From assembly GCF_013004375.1 (NCBI RefSeq), contig NZ_JABERI010000005.1:1-64000 (forward strand): a stretch of DNA of 64,000 nt, written 5' to 3'. Every line of letters begins with the position of its first letter. The stretch's first letter is position 1. Shown piece by piece: positions 35,930-44,420 of this stretch. Source of the stretch: Acinetobacter terrae (GTDB taxonomy: Bacteria > Pseudomonadota > Gammaproteobacteria > Pseudomonadales > Moraxellaceae). The notes under the pieces were generated by a model. It was given only the letters and a program-made list of their open reading frames with translations. It had not been told where the DNA came from and made no database searches. The position numbers and the translations under genes are program-made.

Positions 35930-36832
35930 ATGTCAAACGCTCCCTCCCGTTTTAAAGCCAAAGCCCCTCAACTTGCCCTTATTTTGATTACCATGATTTG
36001 GGGTGGCTCATTCCTTACCGTGCAATACGGTTTGAATTTTGCCAGCCCGATGTTTTTTGTCGGCTGTCGTTTTGCTGCAGCCATGCTGTTTGTCTGTCTT
36101 TTTTCCTGGAAAGATTTAAGCGGTATAAACCTGAAAGAAATTGCTGCAGGTGCGTTGATTGGCTTGGTGATTGCGATTGGTTATGGGACGCAGACCATTG
36201 GGCTACAAAGTATCAGCAGCAGTGAATCTGCTTTTTTAACTGCGCTATATGTGCCTTTAGTGCCGATTTTATTGTGGTTGTTATTCCGTAAGACTCCACA
36301 AATCATGACTTGGTGTGGTGCAGGACTGGCTTTTCTCGGTTTAGTGTTTTTGACTGGCAATGGCTTTGGTCAAGTCAATCTGAACTTTGGGCAGATCATT
36401 ACCATTCTCGGTTCACTCGCCATTGCCCTTGAAATTATTCTGATCGGTTTCTTTGCGGGTAAAGTCAATGTCCGCCGTGTGACCGTCATTCAGCTCGGTT
36501 TTGCTTCTCTTTTTGCTTTTTGCCTCATGCCTGTGGCCGGTGAAACTTGGAATCCATCTTTTTCTTGGCCACTTATTACTATTCTATGTGGACTGGGCTT
36601 AGCCAGTGCAGCCATTCAACTGGTCATGAACTGGGCGCAACGCGAAGTTGATCCGTCTCAAGCCGCAATTATCTATTCAGGTGAGCCGGTTTGGGCAGCG
36701 TTAATTGGACGAATAGCCGGTGAACGCTTACCTCTAGTTGCCATTTTAGGTGGTGTATTGGTAGTGCTGGGTGTGATTGTCAGTGAATGGAAGCCTAAGT
36801 TTTTGAAGAAGAATGAAAAGGTGAATCCTTAA
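35930..36832 (+). CDS. EamA-family (DMT superfamily) transporter
   Basis: Ten hydrophobic segments in two EamA halves make up the 300-residue protein. The first half has LALILITMIWGGSFLTVQYGL, typical of the family start. The second ends with DPSQAAIIYSGEPVWAALIGRIAGERLPLVAILGGVLVVLGVIVSEW, the usual EamA signature with the E-P pair. It exports or imports small metabolites, often amino acids; the substrate cannot be inferred. It lies alone between hisA and a CCCTCTCCC-type palindrome. Confidence 0.9.
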   Translation: MSNAPSRFKAKAPQLALILITMIWGGSFLTVQYGLNFASPMFFVGCRFAAAMLFVCLFSWKDLSGINLKEIAAGALIGLVIAIGYGTQTIGLQSISSSESAFLTALYVPLVPILLWLLFRKTPQIMTWCGAGLAFLGLVFLTGNGFGQVNLNFGQIITILGSLAIALEIILIGFFAGKVNVRRVTVIQLGFASLFAFCLMPVAGETWNPSFSWPLITILCGLGLASAAIQLVMNWAQREVDPSQAAIIYSGEPVWAALIGRIAGERLPLVAILGGVLVVLGVIVSEWKPKFLKKNEKVNP

Positions 36833-36842
36833 GAGTTTAATT

Positions 36843-36880
36843 TTCCTCTCCCTAGCCCTCTCCCGCAGGGAGAGGGAACA
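36843..36880. repeat. CCCTCTCCC palindromic intergenic element
   Basis: CCTCTCCCTAG is followed by the hairpin CCCTCTCCC-GCA-GGGAGAGGG (nine pairs). There is no T-run on either strand. Sequences of this kind are scattered between genes of many gammaproteobacteria as REP-like elements. It sits between two convergent genes. Confidence 0.7.
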
Positions 36881-36887
36881 AAATCGC

Positions 36888-38300
36888 TTAAAACGAAACC
36901 ATTTTCCCTGGATTAATCATTGCCCCTAGCCCATAAGCACTTTTCGCCATGGGGATCACCACAGGTGCCAATGCACGACCAAACAAAATATCTTTGTGTT
37001 GAATACTGGTCAGCATATTGAAATCATCGGCTTTTCCACAGAAATCATCCGCGATGGCTTTACCAATACGCACCGTTTGTGCCACACCATGACCACTCCA
37101 ACCCTGTACTGCATAAATCGGAAATTTATTGCCAAATTTACGGCTATCCGCAGCGCCACTCATGGTCAAATCCGTTGTGCCACTCCAGACAAAATCCAGT
37201 TCTACATTTTGCAATTGTGGGAACACATGTTTAATCCGACCCAATAAATATTGATGGGTTTTTTCAGGACTCCAACAGGAACCCGTGCCCTCTCCACCAA
37301 ACAGTAAACGGTTTTTAGATACACCACGGTAATAATCAATCTGAAATTGTGTGTCATACACAGGTGCATCGGTGGGTAGTAAATCTTTTAAATCGACTTC
37401 CAAAGGTGAGGTCGTACAGACATAGGTATAGAACGGAATCGTAGTTTGGTTATGTTCTTTTAAGAGTTTAAACGATGCATGATGCACACCCATCACCACA
37501 CTTTTACGTGCTTTTATCACACCTGTTGCTGTTGTCACATAAATACCATCTTCTCGCTCTTCTACAGAAAGCACTTCGGTTTGCTCATAGATTTTTCCGC
37601 CATTTTTACAGAAGCCATAAACCAAGCCACGGTTTAAAGCCAGTGGATGAATATGTCCACCCAAGGTATCCAATAAGCCGCCACAGTAGTTATCAGAATT
37701 AATATGCCCCATCAACTCATGTTTCCCAACCACTTGGGTATGTGCCTCACCTAAGAATTTACGGGCATCTGAACCTTGAGTCAAACCTACCAAATGTCCC
37801 TCATGCACGGCGGCTGTAATATGACCGCGTTTACGTTGTAAATCCAAATCGTATTGATCTGCGATGGAATCAATTAAAGACATCGCTTCAGTTGAGGTGA
37901 AATGCCAGAGTTTTTTCGCATCTTCATAACTGAAACGCTCAATCATCTCGGAAGCTTCCCAACGGGCCAAACCAGGCGTCAGTTGTCCACCATTACGACC
38001 TGAAGCTGCACTGCCAATCCGGTTTTTCTCAACCAGCACAGCATCTACGCCCTGCTCAGATAAATGTAAGGCTGTGGAAGCACCTAACAAACCACCACCA
38101 ATCACCACGACATCACATTCAATGTCGGCACTTAATGCATCAAACTGATGCCACTGTTCTAGTGAACTTTCATAGTAGTTCGCGGGGAAATCAAACTCAC
38201 CACGTTTAGGATTGACCCAGTTCCACTCTTTACCACTTTGCTGATTACGACTTAGTTTAAATTCAACATCTTCGACAAATACTGGCTTATTGATATTCAT
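36888..38300 (-). CDS. FAD-dependent amine/amino-acid oxidase, PuuB/DadA-like
   Basis: The 470-residue flavoprotein has the dinucleotide-binding motif VVVIGGGLLGASTALHLSEQGVDAVLVEKNRIGSAASGRNGGQLTPGL (about residues 57-104) of the DAO family. It also has VQGWSGHGVAQTVRIGKAIAD near the C-terminus. The GRNGGQ and WSGHG stretches and the length match gamma-glutamylputrescine oxidase PuuB. The permease gene 43 bases upstream on the same strand is PuuP-like, so putrescine or a related amine is the probable substrate. The start is set at the ATG at 38300, with GAGAG upstream; a GTG three codons earlier is possible. Confidence 0.83.
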   Translation of the reverse strand: MNINKPVFVEDVEFKLSRNQQSGKEWNWVNPKRGEFDFPANYYESSLEQWHQFDALSADIECDVVVIGGGLLGASTALHLSEQGVDAVLVEKNRIGSAASGRNGGQLTPGLARWEASEMIERFSYEDAKKLWHFTSTEAMSLIDSIADQYDLDLQRKRGHITAAVHEGHLVGLTQGSDARKFLGEAHTQVVGKHELMGHINSDNYCGGLLDTLGGHIHPLALNRGLVYGFCKNGGKIYEQTEVLSVEEREDGIYVTTATGVIKARKSVVMGVHHASFKLLKEHNQTTIPFYTYVCTTSPLEVDLKDLLPTDAPVYDTQFQIDYYRGVSKNRLLFGGEGTGSCWSPEKTHQYLLGRIKHVFPQLQNVELDFVWSGTTDLTMSGAADSRKFGNKFPIYAVQGWSGHGVAQTVRIGKAIADDFCGKADDFNMLTSIQHKDILFGRALAPVVIPMAKSAYGLGAMINPGKMVSF

Positions 38301-38343
38301 TCTGTTCACTCTCTATTTTTTCAATTCATGTTTAAACTTTGAT

Positions 38344-39675
38344 TTAGTAGGCATTGCCAATCACAATATTTTGCTTTTTCAGTTTTTTATATAGGAAGAT
38401 CAGCACACCGATAGACAGCCATGCGCAGCCAAAAAGAAGGGCTGATCGTTCAAGGTTGAACCACAAACACATGATCACTGCCACAGAGATCAGCGGTAAA
38501 ATCAGATTCATAAATTTATTTTTAAAGCCTTCACGTTGCTGCTCTAGCACATAGAACTTCATAAAAACCGAGAAGTTCACCGCGGTAAAGGCAATCAATG
38601 CTCCAAAGCTAATCATGCTCACCACAGTCGCTAAATCGAGGGCAATCGCTGTTAAGGAAATGAAGCCGATAGTGAGCACCGCATACAGTGGGGTTCCTAA
38701 TTTACTGTGCAGTTGCCCAAAAGTACCTTTATGGAAAATGCCATCCTTCCCCATGATATGAATGAGACGAGATGCACTGGCATGGGTTGCAAGCCCTGAA
38801 GCAAAGGTATTCATGATTTGTGCACACAGGAATACCGCCTGGAATAATGCCCCACCGACATACAGCACGATTTCTGGTAATGCTTCATCTGGATTGTTAA
38901 AACGCACGTTACTCGGAAAATATAGCTGGATAAACCACGAGGCCGTAATGAAAATTGCTCCGCCCATTAACGTGGTCAAGATAACCGCACGTGGAATGGT
39001 GCGCTTCGGGTCTTTTGTTTCATGCGACATGGTGGTCACGGCATCAAAACCAAGGAAGGAAAAACAGAGGATAGATGCACCCGCAATCAGTGGCAGAATC
39101 GAGGTATCGCCATTAAATAGCGGAGCAACAGTGAGCACATGCTCATAACCTTGTGCCGATCCCACACCTTGAATGACCAGATAAACAAACAGTCCCATCA
39201 ACAACAGCGGCGCCAAGACAAAGATCAAACTGAGATTGGCTAAGATATTAATGCGGAAACAATTGATCAGCGTGACAAGTCCGGCAAACAAACTGACCCA
39301 AACCCAATACGGCACACTTGGAATCACCGCTTCCAGATAAATTCCTGCCAATAACGCATTCACTAAAGGCAGTAAAATATAATCCAGTAATGAACACCAA
39401 CCGACAAAAAATCCTGCCTTTGCGCCACAAGATTCTGCGGTGTAAGTGTAGGCTGAACCTGATTTATCACTAATACGACTAAAACGTGCATAACTGAATG
39501 CGGTCAGCAACATGGCAGCCAAGGCTAAAATATAGGCCATTGGTACACGTCCATCCGTGATCCCTGAAACAATACCAAAAGTATCGAAGACCACCATCGG
39601 GGTCATATATGCGATACCAATAATGACCACTTGCCATAAAGACATTTTTTTGAAAGAAACTTGCGTTTTTTCCAT
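38344..39675 (-). CDS. APC-family amino acid/polyamine permease, PuuP/PlaP-like
   Basis: About twelve membrane segments fill 443 residues. The start region LWQVVIIGIAYMTPMVVFDTFGIVSGITDGRVPMAYILAL and the stretch FSFLGFDAVTTMSHETKDPKRTIPRAVILT are typical of APC transporters of the YeeF/PuuP/PlaP group that import putrescine. The start is set at the ATG at 39675, with AGGTGA six bases upstream. It is the first gene of a probable two-gene operon with the oxidase downstream. A small helix-turn-helix gene lies divergently, 97 bases away. Confidence 0.84.
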   Translation of the reverse strand: MEKTQVSFKKMSLWQVVIIGIAYMTPMVVFDTFGIVSGITDGRVPMAYILALAAMLLTAFSYARFSRISDKSGSAYTYTAESCGAKAGFFVGWCSLLDYILLPLVNALLAGIYLEAVIPSVPYWVWVSLFAGLVTLINCFRINILANLSLIFVLAPLLLMGLFVYLVIQGVGSAQGYEHVLTVAPLFNGDTSILPLIAGASILCFSFLGFDAVTTMSHETKDPKRTIPRAVILTTLMGGAIFITASWFIQLYFPSNVRFNNPDEALPEIVLYVGGALFQAVFLCAQIMNTFASGLATHASASRLIHIMGKDGIFHKGTFGQLHSKLGTPLYAVLTIGFISLTAIALDLATVVSMISFGALIAFTAVNFSVFMKFYVLEQQREGFKNKFMNLILPLISVAVIMCLWFNLERSALLFGCAWLSIGVLIFLYKKLKKQNIVIGNAY

Positions 39676-39772
39676 GCATGTCACCTGAACATTATTTATT
39701 TGAGTTATTTGTTCATTTGCAATGACTATGCCATATAATAAAAATATAAATATTTAACTCAGGCGAAAGTAA

Positions 39773-40132
39773 ATGCCAAAGTACAGTTTAGAAATTCGAA
39801 AAGCAGCTATTCAAATGTATAAAAAAACCGATTACAAGGTGGCAGTTTGCAAGGAATTCAACATCTCTCGCGTGACACTTGATGCGTGGATTAAGTTGGA
39901 AGAAGAAACAGGAGATTTACTTCCAAAACCAGCAAAAAACCGGGGTGCTCCTAGCCACATTAAGGACTGGAATGAATTTCAATCATTTGTAAAAAATACA
40001 AAATTTAAAAATATTAGCGATTTAATCCCGCTCTTTGAACAGAAATTTGGTTACCCTGTTTCTTATGCTGTTTTAGTGCGTTCCATTCATATTTTAGGCC
40101 TACGTCGCCGTCGTGGACGCTTCTATTCTTAA
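39773..40132 (+). CDS. Orphan helix-turn-helix protein, transposase-like N-terminal part
   Basis: The first half (KYSLEIRKAAIQMYKKTDYKVAVCKEFNISRVTLDAWIKL) is a helix-turn-helix of the type found at the start of IS630/IS3 transposases. The second half has a further helical unit and ends RRRRGRFYS. At 119 residues there is no DDE catalytic domain, and no transposase remnant or inverted repeats follow. It may be a domesticated transposase HTH or a regulator of the divergent permease gene. The region after it is very A/T-rich and contains tandem repeats. Confidence 0.7.
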   Translation: MPKYSLEIRKAAIQMYKKTDYKVAVCKEFNISRVTLDAWIKLEEETGDLLPKPAKNRGAPSHIKDWNEFQSFVKNTKFKNISDLIPLFEQKFGYPVSYAVLVRSIHILGLRRRRGRFYS

Positions 40133-40182
40133 TGAATCAATCAGCATTTATTTTGATTCATTTTTAATGATAAATTTATATA

Positions 40183-40323
40183 TTTAAATGTACATAAAAG
40201 TAAGTTTAATTTATTAAAAACGTAAATTTTAAAAAATAAAAAAGTATATTTAATATATTAAAAAAGTAAGTTTAATTTATTAAAAATGTATACTTTATAA
40301 ATTCAATAGGTAATGTACATTTT
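40183..40323. repeat. A/T-rich 22-base tandem repeats bounded by short inverted repeats
   Basis: AAGTAAGTTTAATTTATTA occurs twice exactly, 66 bases (three times 22) apart (around 40198 and 40264), with two degenerate 22-base units between and one after. AAATGTACAT occurs at the left edge (about 40185) and inverted at the right edge (about 40313). No gene is visible between 40133 and 40455. Confidence 0.65.
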
Positions 40324-40409
40324 TACAAAGTGGCTAAATTTGAGCAGGCATTGAATAAAGTGGTTCATTACAGTGCAAAAAATTATAAGGCTCACAATTC
40401 ACCAGGCCT

Positions 40410-40436
40410 AAAAAAGGTGGCATAAAGCCACCTTCA
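40410..40436 (-). terminator. Terminator of the DUF4870-like gene
   Basis: On the minus strand AAGGTGGC pairs with GCCACCTT around ATAAA-type loop bases, followed by T6; it lies about 20 bases after the stop codon. Confidence 0.88.
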
Positions 40437-40455
40437 ATATGAGGAATAAAGCGAG

Positions 40456-40848
40456 TTATTGATACATTGGCTCATTATCATTCAAGCGGATAATGCCTTT
40501 GATGGCACGATAGACAATCCAGATCCAGGAAATACCAATAACACCAAGACAGAATGTGGTTGCAATAAGTGCAACACCTGCAAAAAGATCGGTATTTTCA
40601 CCGGTAAAAAATAAGAAAAAGAACGGAATAAAAGCAATAATATTCCAGAATAAATACCACCAGAAGGTACTAATTTGCCAGGTAAAATGACTTTCAAAAA
40701 TAGAACCACGTACATCGCTGCGTTTGACATAGTTAATGATTAATGCAATGACCGCCAGTAAACCACCTGAAAAAATGGCAATAATATAAAGGACATAAAG
40801 AATTAAAGTCAGGGTACGATTAGAGTCTTTATCTATAGAATAATTCAT
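40456..40848 (-). CDS. Small membrane protein, DUF4870-like
   Basis: Three to four hydrophobic segments in 130 residues: TLILYVLYIIAIFSGGLLAVIALIINYV, STFWWYLFWNIIAFIPFFFLFF and FAGVALIATTFCLGVIGISWIWIVYRAIKGIIRLNDNEPM. The pattern NYVKRSDVRGSIFESHFTWQISTFWW and the closing YRAIKGIIRLND are characteristic of DUF4870/TMEM-type proteins. Function unknown. It follows the cold-shock/DUF1294 gene by 30 bases on the same strand. Confidence 0.83.
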   Translation of the reverse strand: MNYSIDKDSNRTLTLILYVLYIIAIFSGGLLAVIALIINYVKRSDVRGSIFESHFTWQISTFWWYLFWNIIAFIPFFFLFFTGENTDLFAGVALIATTFCLGVIGISWIWIVYRAIKGIIRLNDNEPMYQ

Positions 40849-40878
40849 TGTTATACCTTTTAAAGTAATCGTTCTCCT

Positions 40879-41502
40879 TTAAAATTTAATGACATTTAAA
40901 GGAGAAATCAGCCATAAAATCAAAAGAATGTTTAAGGCTATGGTACAAAAATAAATCTTTCTAAACGGTTGTTTTTGTGTTTTATGGCGCATTTTTTCCT
41001 GTGCCAGCCATGCTGTAGGCCAGCCCCCAAGAAAGGATAAAACATGTAAGGTTTGTTCAGGTACACGGCGGTTACCCAGCAGAGCTGCCTCTTTATCTTG
41101 GGCATACATCCAGTAAGTCAGGGCATTAATAATACTGATAAATAACAACACCATTCCACTCAATAATCCCAATAAGGTGAAAACAGCCAAAGCCAAGATA
41201 TAACCCACACAGGCGATTTGCATGGGTTTTAATTTTTGTTGTTGTACATTTACATTTTTCGGTTTGGGCAATATTTTTTGTGTTTGCGATGCTTTGAGAT
41301 ACATCACCTGTTGCGCACGGAAACGCCCTTCCCCATCAAGCAATACCGTGTATTCCAGTGCACAACCGACAATTGGACGTGGGCCTTGACGAGCAAAGTC
41401 CTTAATGTGTAAAAACACGCGATCTTTTGAGGCATCATTCGGTTGAATAAAACCATAGCCTTTGTCATCGAACCATTCGACTAATCGCCCCTGATCGCGC
41501 AT
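40879..41502 (-). CDS. Cold-shock domain fused to DUF1294 membrane domain
   Basis: The N-terminal 65 residues are a cold-shock-like OB fold: GRLVEWFDDKGYGFIQPNDASKDRVFLHIKDF, with the RNP-type KGYGFI and VFLHI motifs that bind single-stranded nucleic acid. A linker follows, then membrane helices and the DUF1294 signature YAQDKEAALLGNRRVPEQTLHVLSFLGGWPTAWLAQEKMRHKTQK. The 207-residue fusion is common in Acinetobacter and related bacteria. Its role is unknown. It lies between thrB and the DUF4870-like gene on the same strand. Confidence 0.87.
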   Translation of the reverse strand: MRDQGRLVEWFDDKGYGFIQPNDASKDRVFLHIKDFARQGPRPIVGCALEYTVLLDGEGRFRAQQVMYLKASQTQKILPKPKNVNVQQQKLKPMQIACVGYILALAVFTLLGLLSGMVLLFISIINALTYWMYAQDKEAALLGNRRVPEQTLHVLSFLGGWPTAWLAQEKMRHKTQKQPFRKIYFCTIALNILLILWLISPLNVIKF

Positions 41503-41517
41503 TTTTATTTCCTATTT

Positions 41518-42468
41518 TTAAGCAGTCACAAATTTTAGTCTCTCTACGAGCATATTACGCATCTCTTGTGGATTTTTCTGCAAAATATCATCTCCAGTAC
41601 GTCCCTGTTGAGCATTTTTTTGTGCAACTTGTAAACGCATCAGCCAAAATCGAGCTGCTGCCATAGCCAAATAGATCTCTAAACAGGCTTTTTCATCAGT
41701 CGTTAATGGACGTACGGTTTCATAAGCCTCTAGGAACGCTTGTGCCTTAACTTCGTTTAAATGCACCTCAGGATAGTCGGTACAGAAGTCATTTAAAGTA
41801 ATGGCGATATCAAACAGAAATTCATCTTTATTCAGTTCGTAAAAATCCAGAATACCTTTTAATTCGTTCCCTTCAAACAAGGTATTGTCACGGAACAAGT
41901 CTGAATGAATAAAACCTTTAGGACGGTTAGGATAGACCGCAGTTAAAGCCTCATAAAGCCCCAGAACTTCACTCAATAAAATAGCATCCGCAGGATTTAA
42001 AGTTGGTTTTAATTCTTTAGCGACTTGTAACCAATAATCATGATTACGATATTCTGCACGTTCTAAAGGAAAATCTTGTAACGCAATATGCATTTTCGCC
42101 TGGGCAATAGCAATCGCTTGTGCTTGTTCCATAGTCGATGGCATCGGGTGTTGACCCATCATGCGTGGTGCAATTTGAGCAGGCTTATTTTTTAGAGTAT
42201 GAATAGCTTTACCCGCATAATTTAACGGCACTGGCACCGCTAAACCATATTTGCCTAAATGCTCAAGTACTGGAACCAATTCCCCTGCGCCTTGCTCATC
42301 CATCTCTTCAAATATAGTGAGTACATACTGCGTAGCATTTTCACAAACTAAAAAATAGTTTGTATTCTGAATACCTCCTTGAATGGGAATCAGGTCAATC
42401 ACCTCTAATCCATAAGGTGCTGCAAAAGCCTGAACTTCCTGTAAAGTCAAAGTGGTATAAACCGACAT
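41518..42468 (-). CDS. thrB: Homoserine kinase, APH-fold type
   Basis: This is the ThrB of pseudomonads (aminoglycoside-phosphotransferase fold), not the GHMP-type of enterobacteria. It phosphorylates homoserine in threonine synthesis. Conserved parts are IQGGIQNTNYFLV, YVLTIFEE, PKGFIHSDLFRDNTLFEGNELKGILDFYELN (catalytic HxDLxxDN and the DFY metal site). The start is set at the ATG at 42468 (MSVYTTLT), with GCAGG upstream, giving 316 residues, the family length. hisF starts divergently 113 bases away. Confidence 0.92.
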   Translation of the reverse strand: MSVYTTLTLQEVQAFAAPYGLEVIDLIPIQGGIQNTNYFLVCENATQYVLTIFEEMDEQGAGELVPVLEHLGKYGLAVPVPLNYAGKAIHTLKNKPAQIAPRMMGQHPMPSTMEQAQAIAIAQAKMHIALQDFPLERAEYRNHDYWLQVAKELKPTLNPADAILLSEVLGLYEALTAVYPNRPKGFIHSDLFRDNTLFEGNELKGILDFYELNKDEFLFDIAITLNDFCTDYPEVHLNEVKAQAFLEAYETVRPLTTDEKACLEIYLAMAAARFWLMRLQVAQKNAQQGRTGDDILQKNPQEMRNMLVERLKFVTA

Positions 42469-42581
42469 AGAAAACCTGCAAAAAAACTTACATAATTTTG
42501 ATAGAATACCTTCTCCAACTACCAAGGTGTAGCACCTTCGTGGCGAAGTTTCATAATCGGCTGTTATTTTTGGAAAAAATT

Positions 42582-43340
42582 ATGCTTGCTAAACGTATTA
42601 TTCCTTGCCTTGACGTAGATAATGGTCGAGTGGTGAAAGGTGTGCAATTCCTTGATATTCGTGATGCAGGCGACCCGGTTGAAGTTGCACGTCGCTATAA
42701 CGAACAAGGTGCCGATGAAATTACCTTCTTGGACATTACTGCAACCTCGAGCGGCCGTGACACCACTTACCGTACTGTTGAACGTATGGCAGAAAGTGTA
42801 TTCGTTCCCTTAACCGTGGGTGGCGGTGTGCGTAAAGTTGAAGATATTCGATCATTACTCAATGCGGGTGCAGATAAAGTCAGCATTAACTCCGCTGCGG
42901 TATTTAATCCGGAATTTGTACAAGAAGCATCGCAACGCTTTGGTGCACAATGTATTGTGGTCGCCATTGATGCGAAAAAAACCGGTGACAATAAATGGGA
43001 AATTTTCACTCACGGTGGTCGTAAACCGACCGGTATTGATGCCATTGAATGGGCAGTGAAAATGGCTGAATATGGCGCAGGTGAACTGCTGATTACCTCT
43101 ATGGATGCTGATGGCACCAAATCAGGTTATGACCTCAAATTAATGCGTCAAATCAATGATCGCGTGAACATTCCTACCATTGCTTCGGGTGGTGTCGGCT
43201 GTTTACAACATTTAGCGGATGGTATTTTACTAGGCGGAGCAGATGCAGTTCTAGCAGCATCAATTTTCCACTTTGGTCAACACACCATTCCTGAAGCAAA
43301 ACAATATCTGGCAGCACAAGGCATTGAAATGCGTCTCTAA
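42582..43340 (+). CDS. hisF: Imidazole glycerol phosphate synthase, cyclase subunit
   Basis: HisF uses ammonia from HisH to form imidazole glycerol phosphate and AICAR. The TIM barrel of 252 residues starts [20 protein letters not shown] with the catalytic Asp in CLDVD. The second catalytic Asp is in [32 protein letters not shown] and [15 protein letters not shown] bind phosphate. The start is set at the ATG at 42582, since this matches the family N-terminus. hisBH and hisA lie upstream on the same strand but in separate transcription units. Confidence 0.97.
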   Translation: MLAKRIIPCLDVDNGRVVKGVQFLDIRDAGDPVEVARRYNEQGADEITFLDITATSSGRDTTYRTVERMAESVFVPLTVGGGVRKVEDIRSLLNAGADKVSINSAAVFNPEFVQEASQRFGAQCIVVAIDAKKTGDNKWEIFTHGGRKPTGIDAIEWAVKMAEYGAGELLITSMDADGTKSGYDLKLMRQINDRVNIPTIASGGVGCLQHLADGILLGGADAVLAASIFHFGQHTIPEAKQYLAAQGIEMRL

Positions 43341-43360
43341 AATTTTAATGCTTGATCATG

Positions 43361-43393
43361 TAAAAAAGAGTGTTTTAACAACACTCTTTTTTA
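43361..43393 (+). terminator. Terminator of hisF
   Basis: AAAAAAGAGTGTT pairs with AACACTCTTTTTT around a short loop, 20 bases after the hisF stop codon. Confidence 0.92.
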
Positions 43394-43423
43394 TTTTAAT
43401 GAGGCCATGATAAAAATTTCAGA

Positions 43424-43452
43424 TAAAAAAAAAGGAGTCTTAGAGACTCCCT
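43424..43452 (-). terminator. Minus-strand terminator of unknown transcript
   Basis: On the minus strand GGAGTCT pairs with AGACTCC around CTA, followed by a run of nine T. The nearest minus-strand gene ends 270 bases upstream at 43721, so it may serve a long trailer or an unnoticed small RNA in 43453-43720. Confidence 0.75.
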
Positions 43453-43574
43453 ATAAACCAAGAAAACTACAGCGCGTGGTTTCTTGCAAGGTACAACAAA
43501 AGATATATACATTCACTCGGTCAAATTATGTTACAACTTAGTGATGCGGCAAATATAGAATAAAAAAGCAGTAG

Positions 43575-43616
43575 AATATTGACCATCAATGCCAAAAATA
43601 TTGACAATTTACGACA
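43575..43616. promoter_or_regulatory. Putative AraC-type operator, site A
   Basis: AATATTGACCAT and ATTGACAATTTACGACA stand so that TTGACC and TTGACA are 22 bases apart. The same two blocks with the same spacing occur at 44365-44406, right before the AraC regulator gene. It lies between hisF and the end of the hydroxylase gene. Confidence 0.55.
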
Positions 43617-43720
43617 TGACTTAAAAAGTCAGTATCGAGAGTCCATTTAAAATCAAAAGATTAGTTCAAACTCGCTAAAATTAAAAAGCATAAATGCTCG
43701 ATCCTTTATTTCTCGACCGA

Positions 43721-44317
43721 TCATTGAGGCACTTTTTCTACCCATTTTGCAGGAAAGTAAGTGGCTGCAACAAAATTTAATAGCTTTGAAATAGGTTGTG
43801 GCAATGCGATGCCCAGCGGATTCTGTTCTTGCAAATCTTTCGATGAAATCACCCGGGTTCCGAGCACATAGTCAAACCAAGGTTTGGTCACACACCAGTT
43901 GGCATCCTGATTAGAATTCATATGATGATCATAATGCCAAGGAATTTTTTTCATTGCCCAGTTCGGCTCCAAATGGGCACGGCGATGAATATAGTAATAA
44001 TTACAGGCACTATAGACCGCGGCGAAAGCCAGGCCTTTCGAGACAGGATAAAACATTAAACTGGTGCTCGTCGCCACTACTGCCAGAGAAACAATTTCAT
44101 TTTTAGTGCGCCAATTTGAAATGCCTTCGACATAGCCATGGTCATGAAATGCCGTTTTTCGCACTTCACGATGATGCTCCCAATGCGATTTCATACTCTC
44201 TGGCACAGGACTATAACGCGGCTTTCGACTTCGATGTGTGCCGTGCAAAATATATTTATGTGCAATCCATTCAAAGCCATTGGCCACCACCAATCCAACC
44301 AGAAAACCTTTCCACAT
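43721..44317 (-). CDS. Fatty acid hydroxylase / sterol desaturase family membrane protein
   Basis: The di-iron His clusters of the family are all present: HKYILHGTH (residues 20-28), HWEHHREVRKTAFHDH (about 45-60), HRRAH (about 111-115) and WHYDHHMN (about 127-134). Two or three membrane segments lie between them. The length is 198 residues. Such enzymes hydroxylate or desaturate lipid substrates; which one is unknown. It is divergent from the AraC-type regulator, with a repeated TTGACC/TTGACA site in between, so regulation by that protein is likely. Confidence 0.87.
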   Translation of the reverse strand: MWKGFLVGLVVANGFEWIAHKYILHGTHRSRKPRYSPVPESMKSHWEHHREVRKTAFHDHGYVEGISNWRTKNEIVSLAVVATSTSLMFYPVSKGLAFAAVYSACNYYYIHRRAHLEPNWAMKKIPWHYDHHMNSNQDANWCVTKPWFDYVLGTRVISSKDLQEQNPLGIALPQPISKLLNFVAATYFPAKWVEKVPQ

Positions 44318-44364
44318 ATCGCTTCTCCATCAATTCTATTGAATATAGGCAATGAACTGTGCTA

Positions 44365-44406
44365 AATATTGACCATAACATAAAACTTCATTGACAAATT
44401 ACGACA
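44365..44406. promoter_or_regulatory. Putative AraC-type operator, site B
   Basis: AATATTGACCAT (44365-44376) and ATTGACAAATTACGACA (44390-44406) repeat site A at 43575 with the same 22-base phase, two helical turns. It lies in the divergent gap between the hydroxylase and the AraC regulator, 15 bases before the regulator start. Confidence 0.6.
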
Positions 44407-44420
44407 ATAAAAAGATCAAT

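Noticed and set aside
42498..42581. Extra 28 codons before hisF
   Set aside because: The family starts [11 protein letters not shown], and upstream sequence is in the thrB-hisF promoter region.
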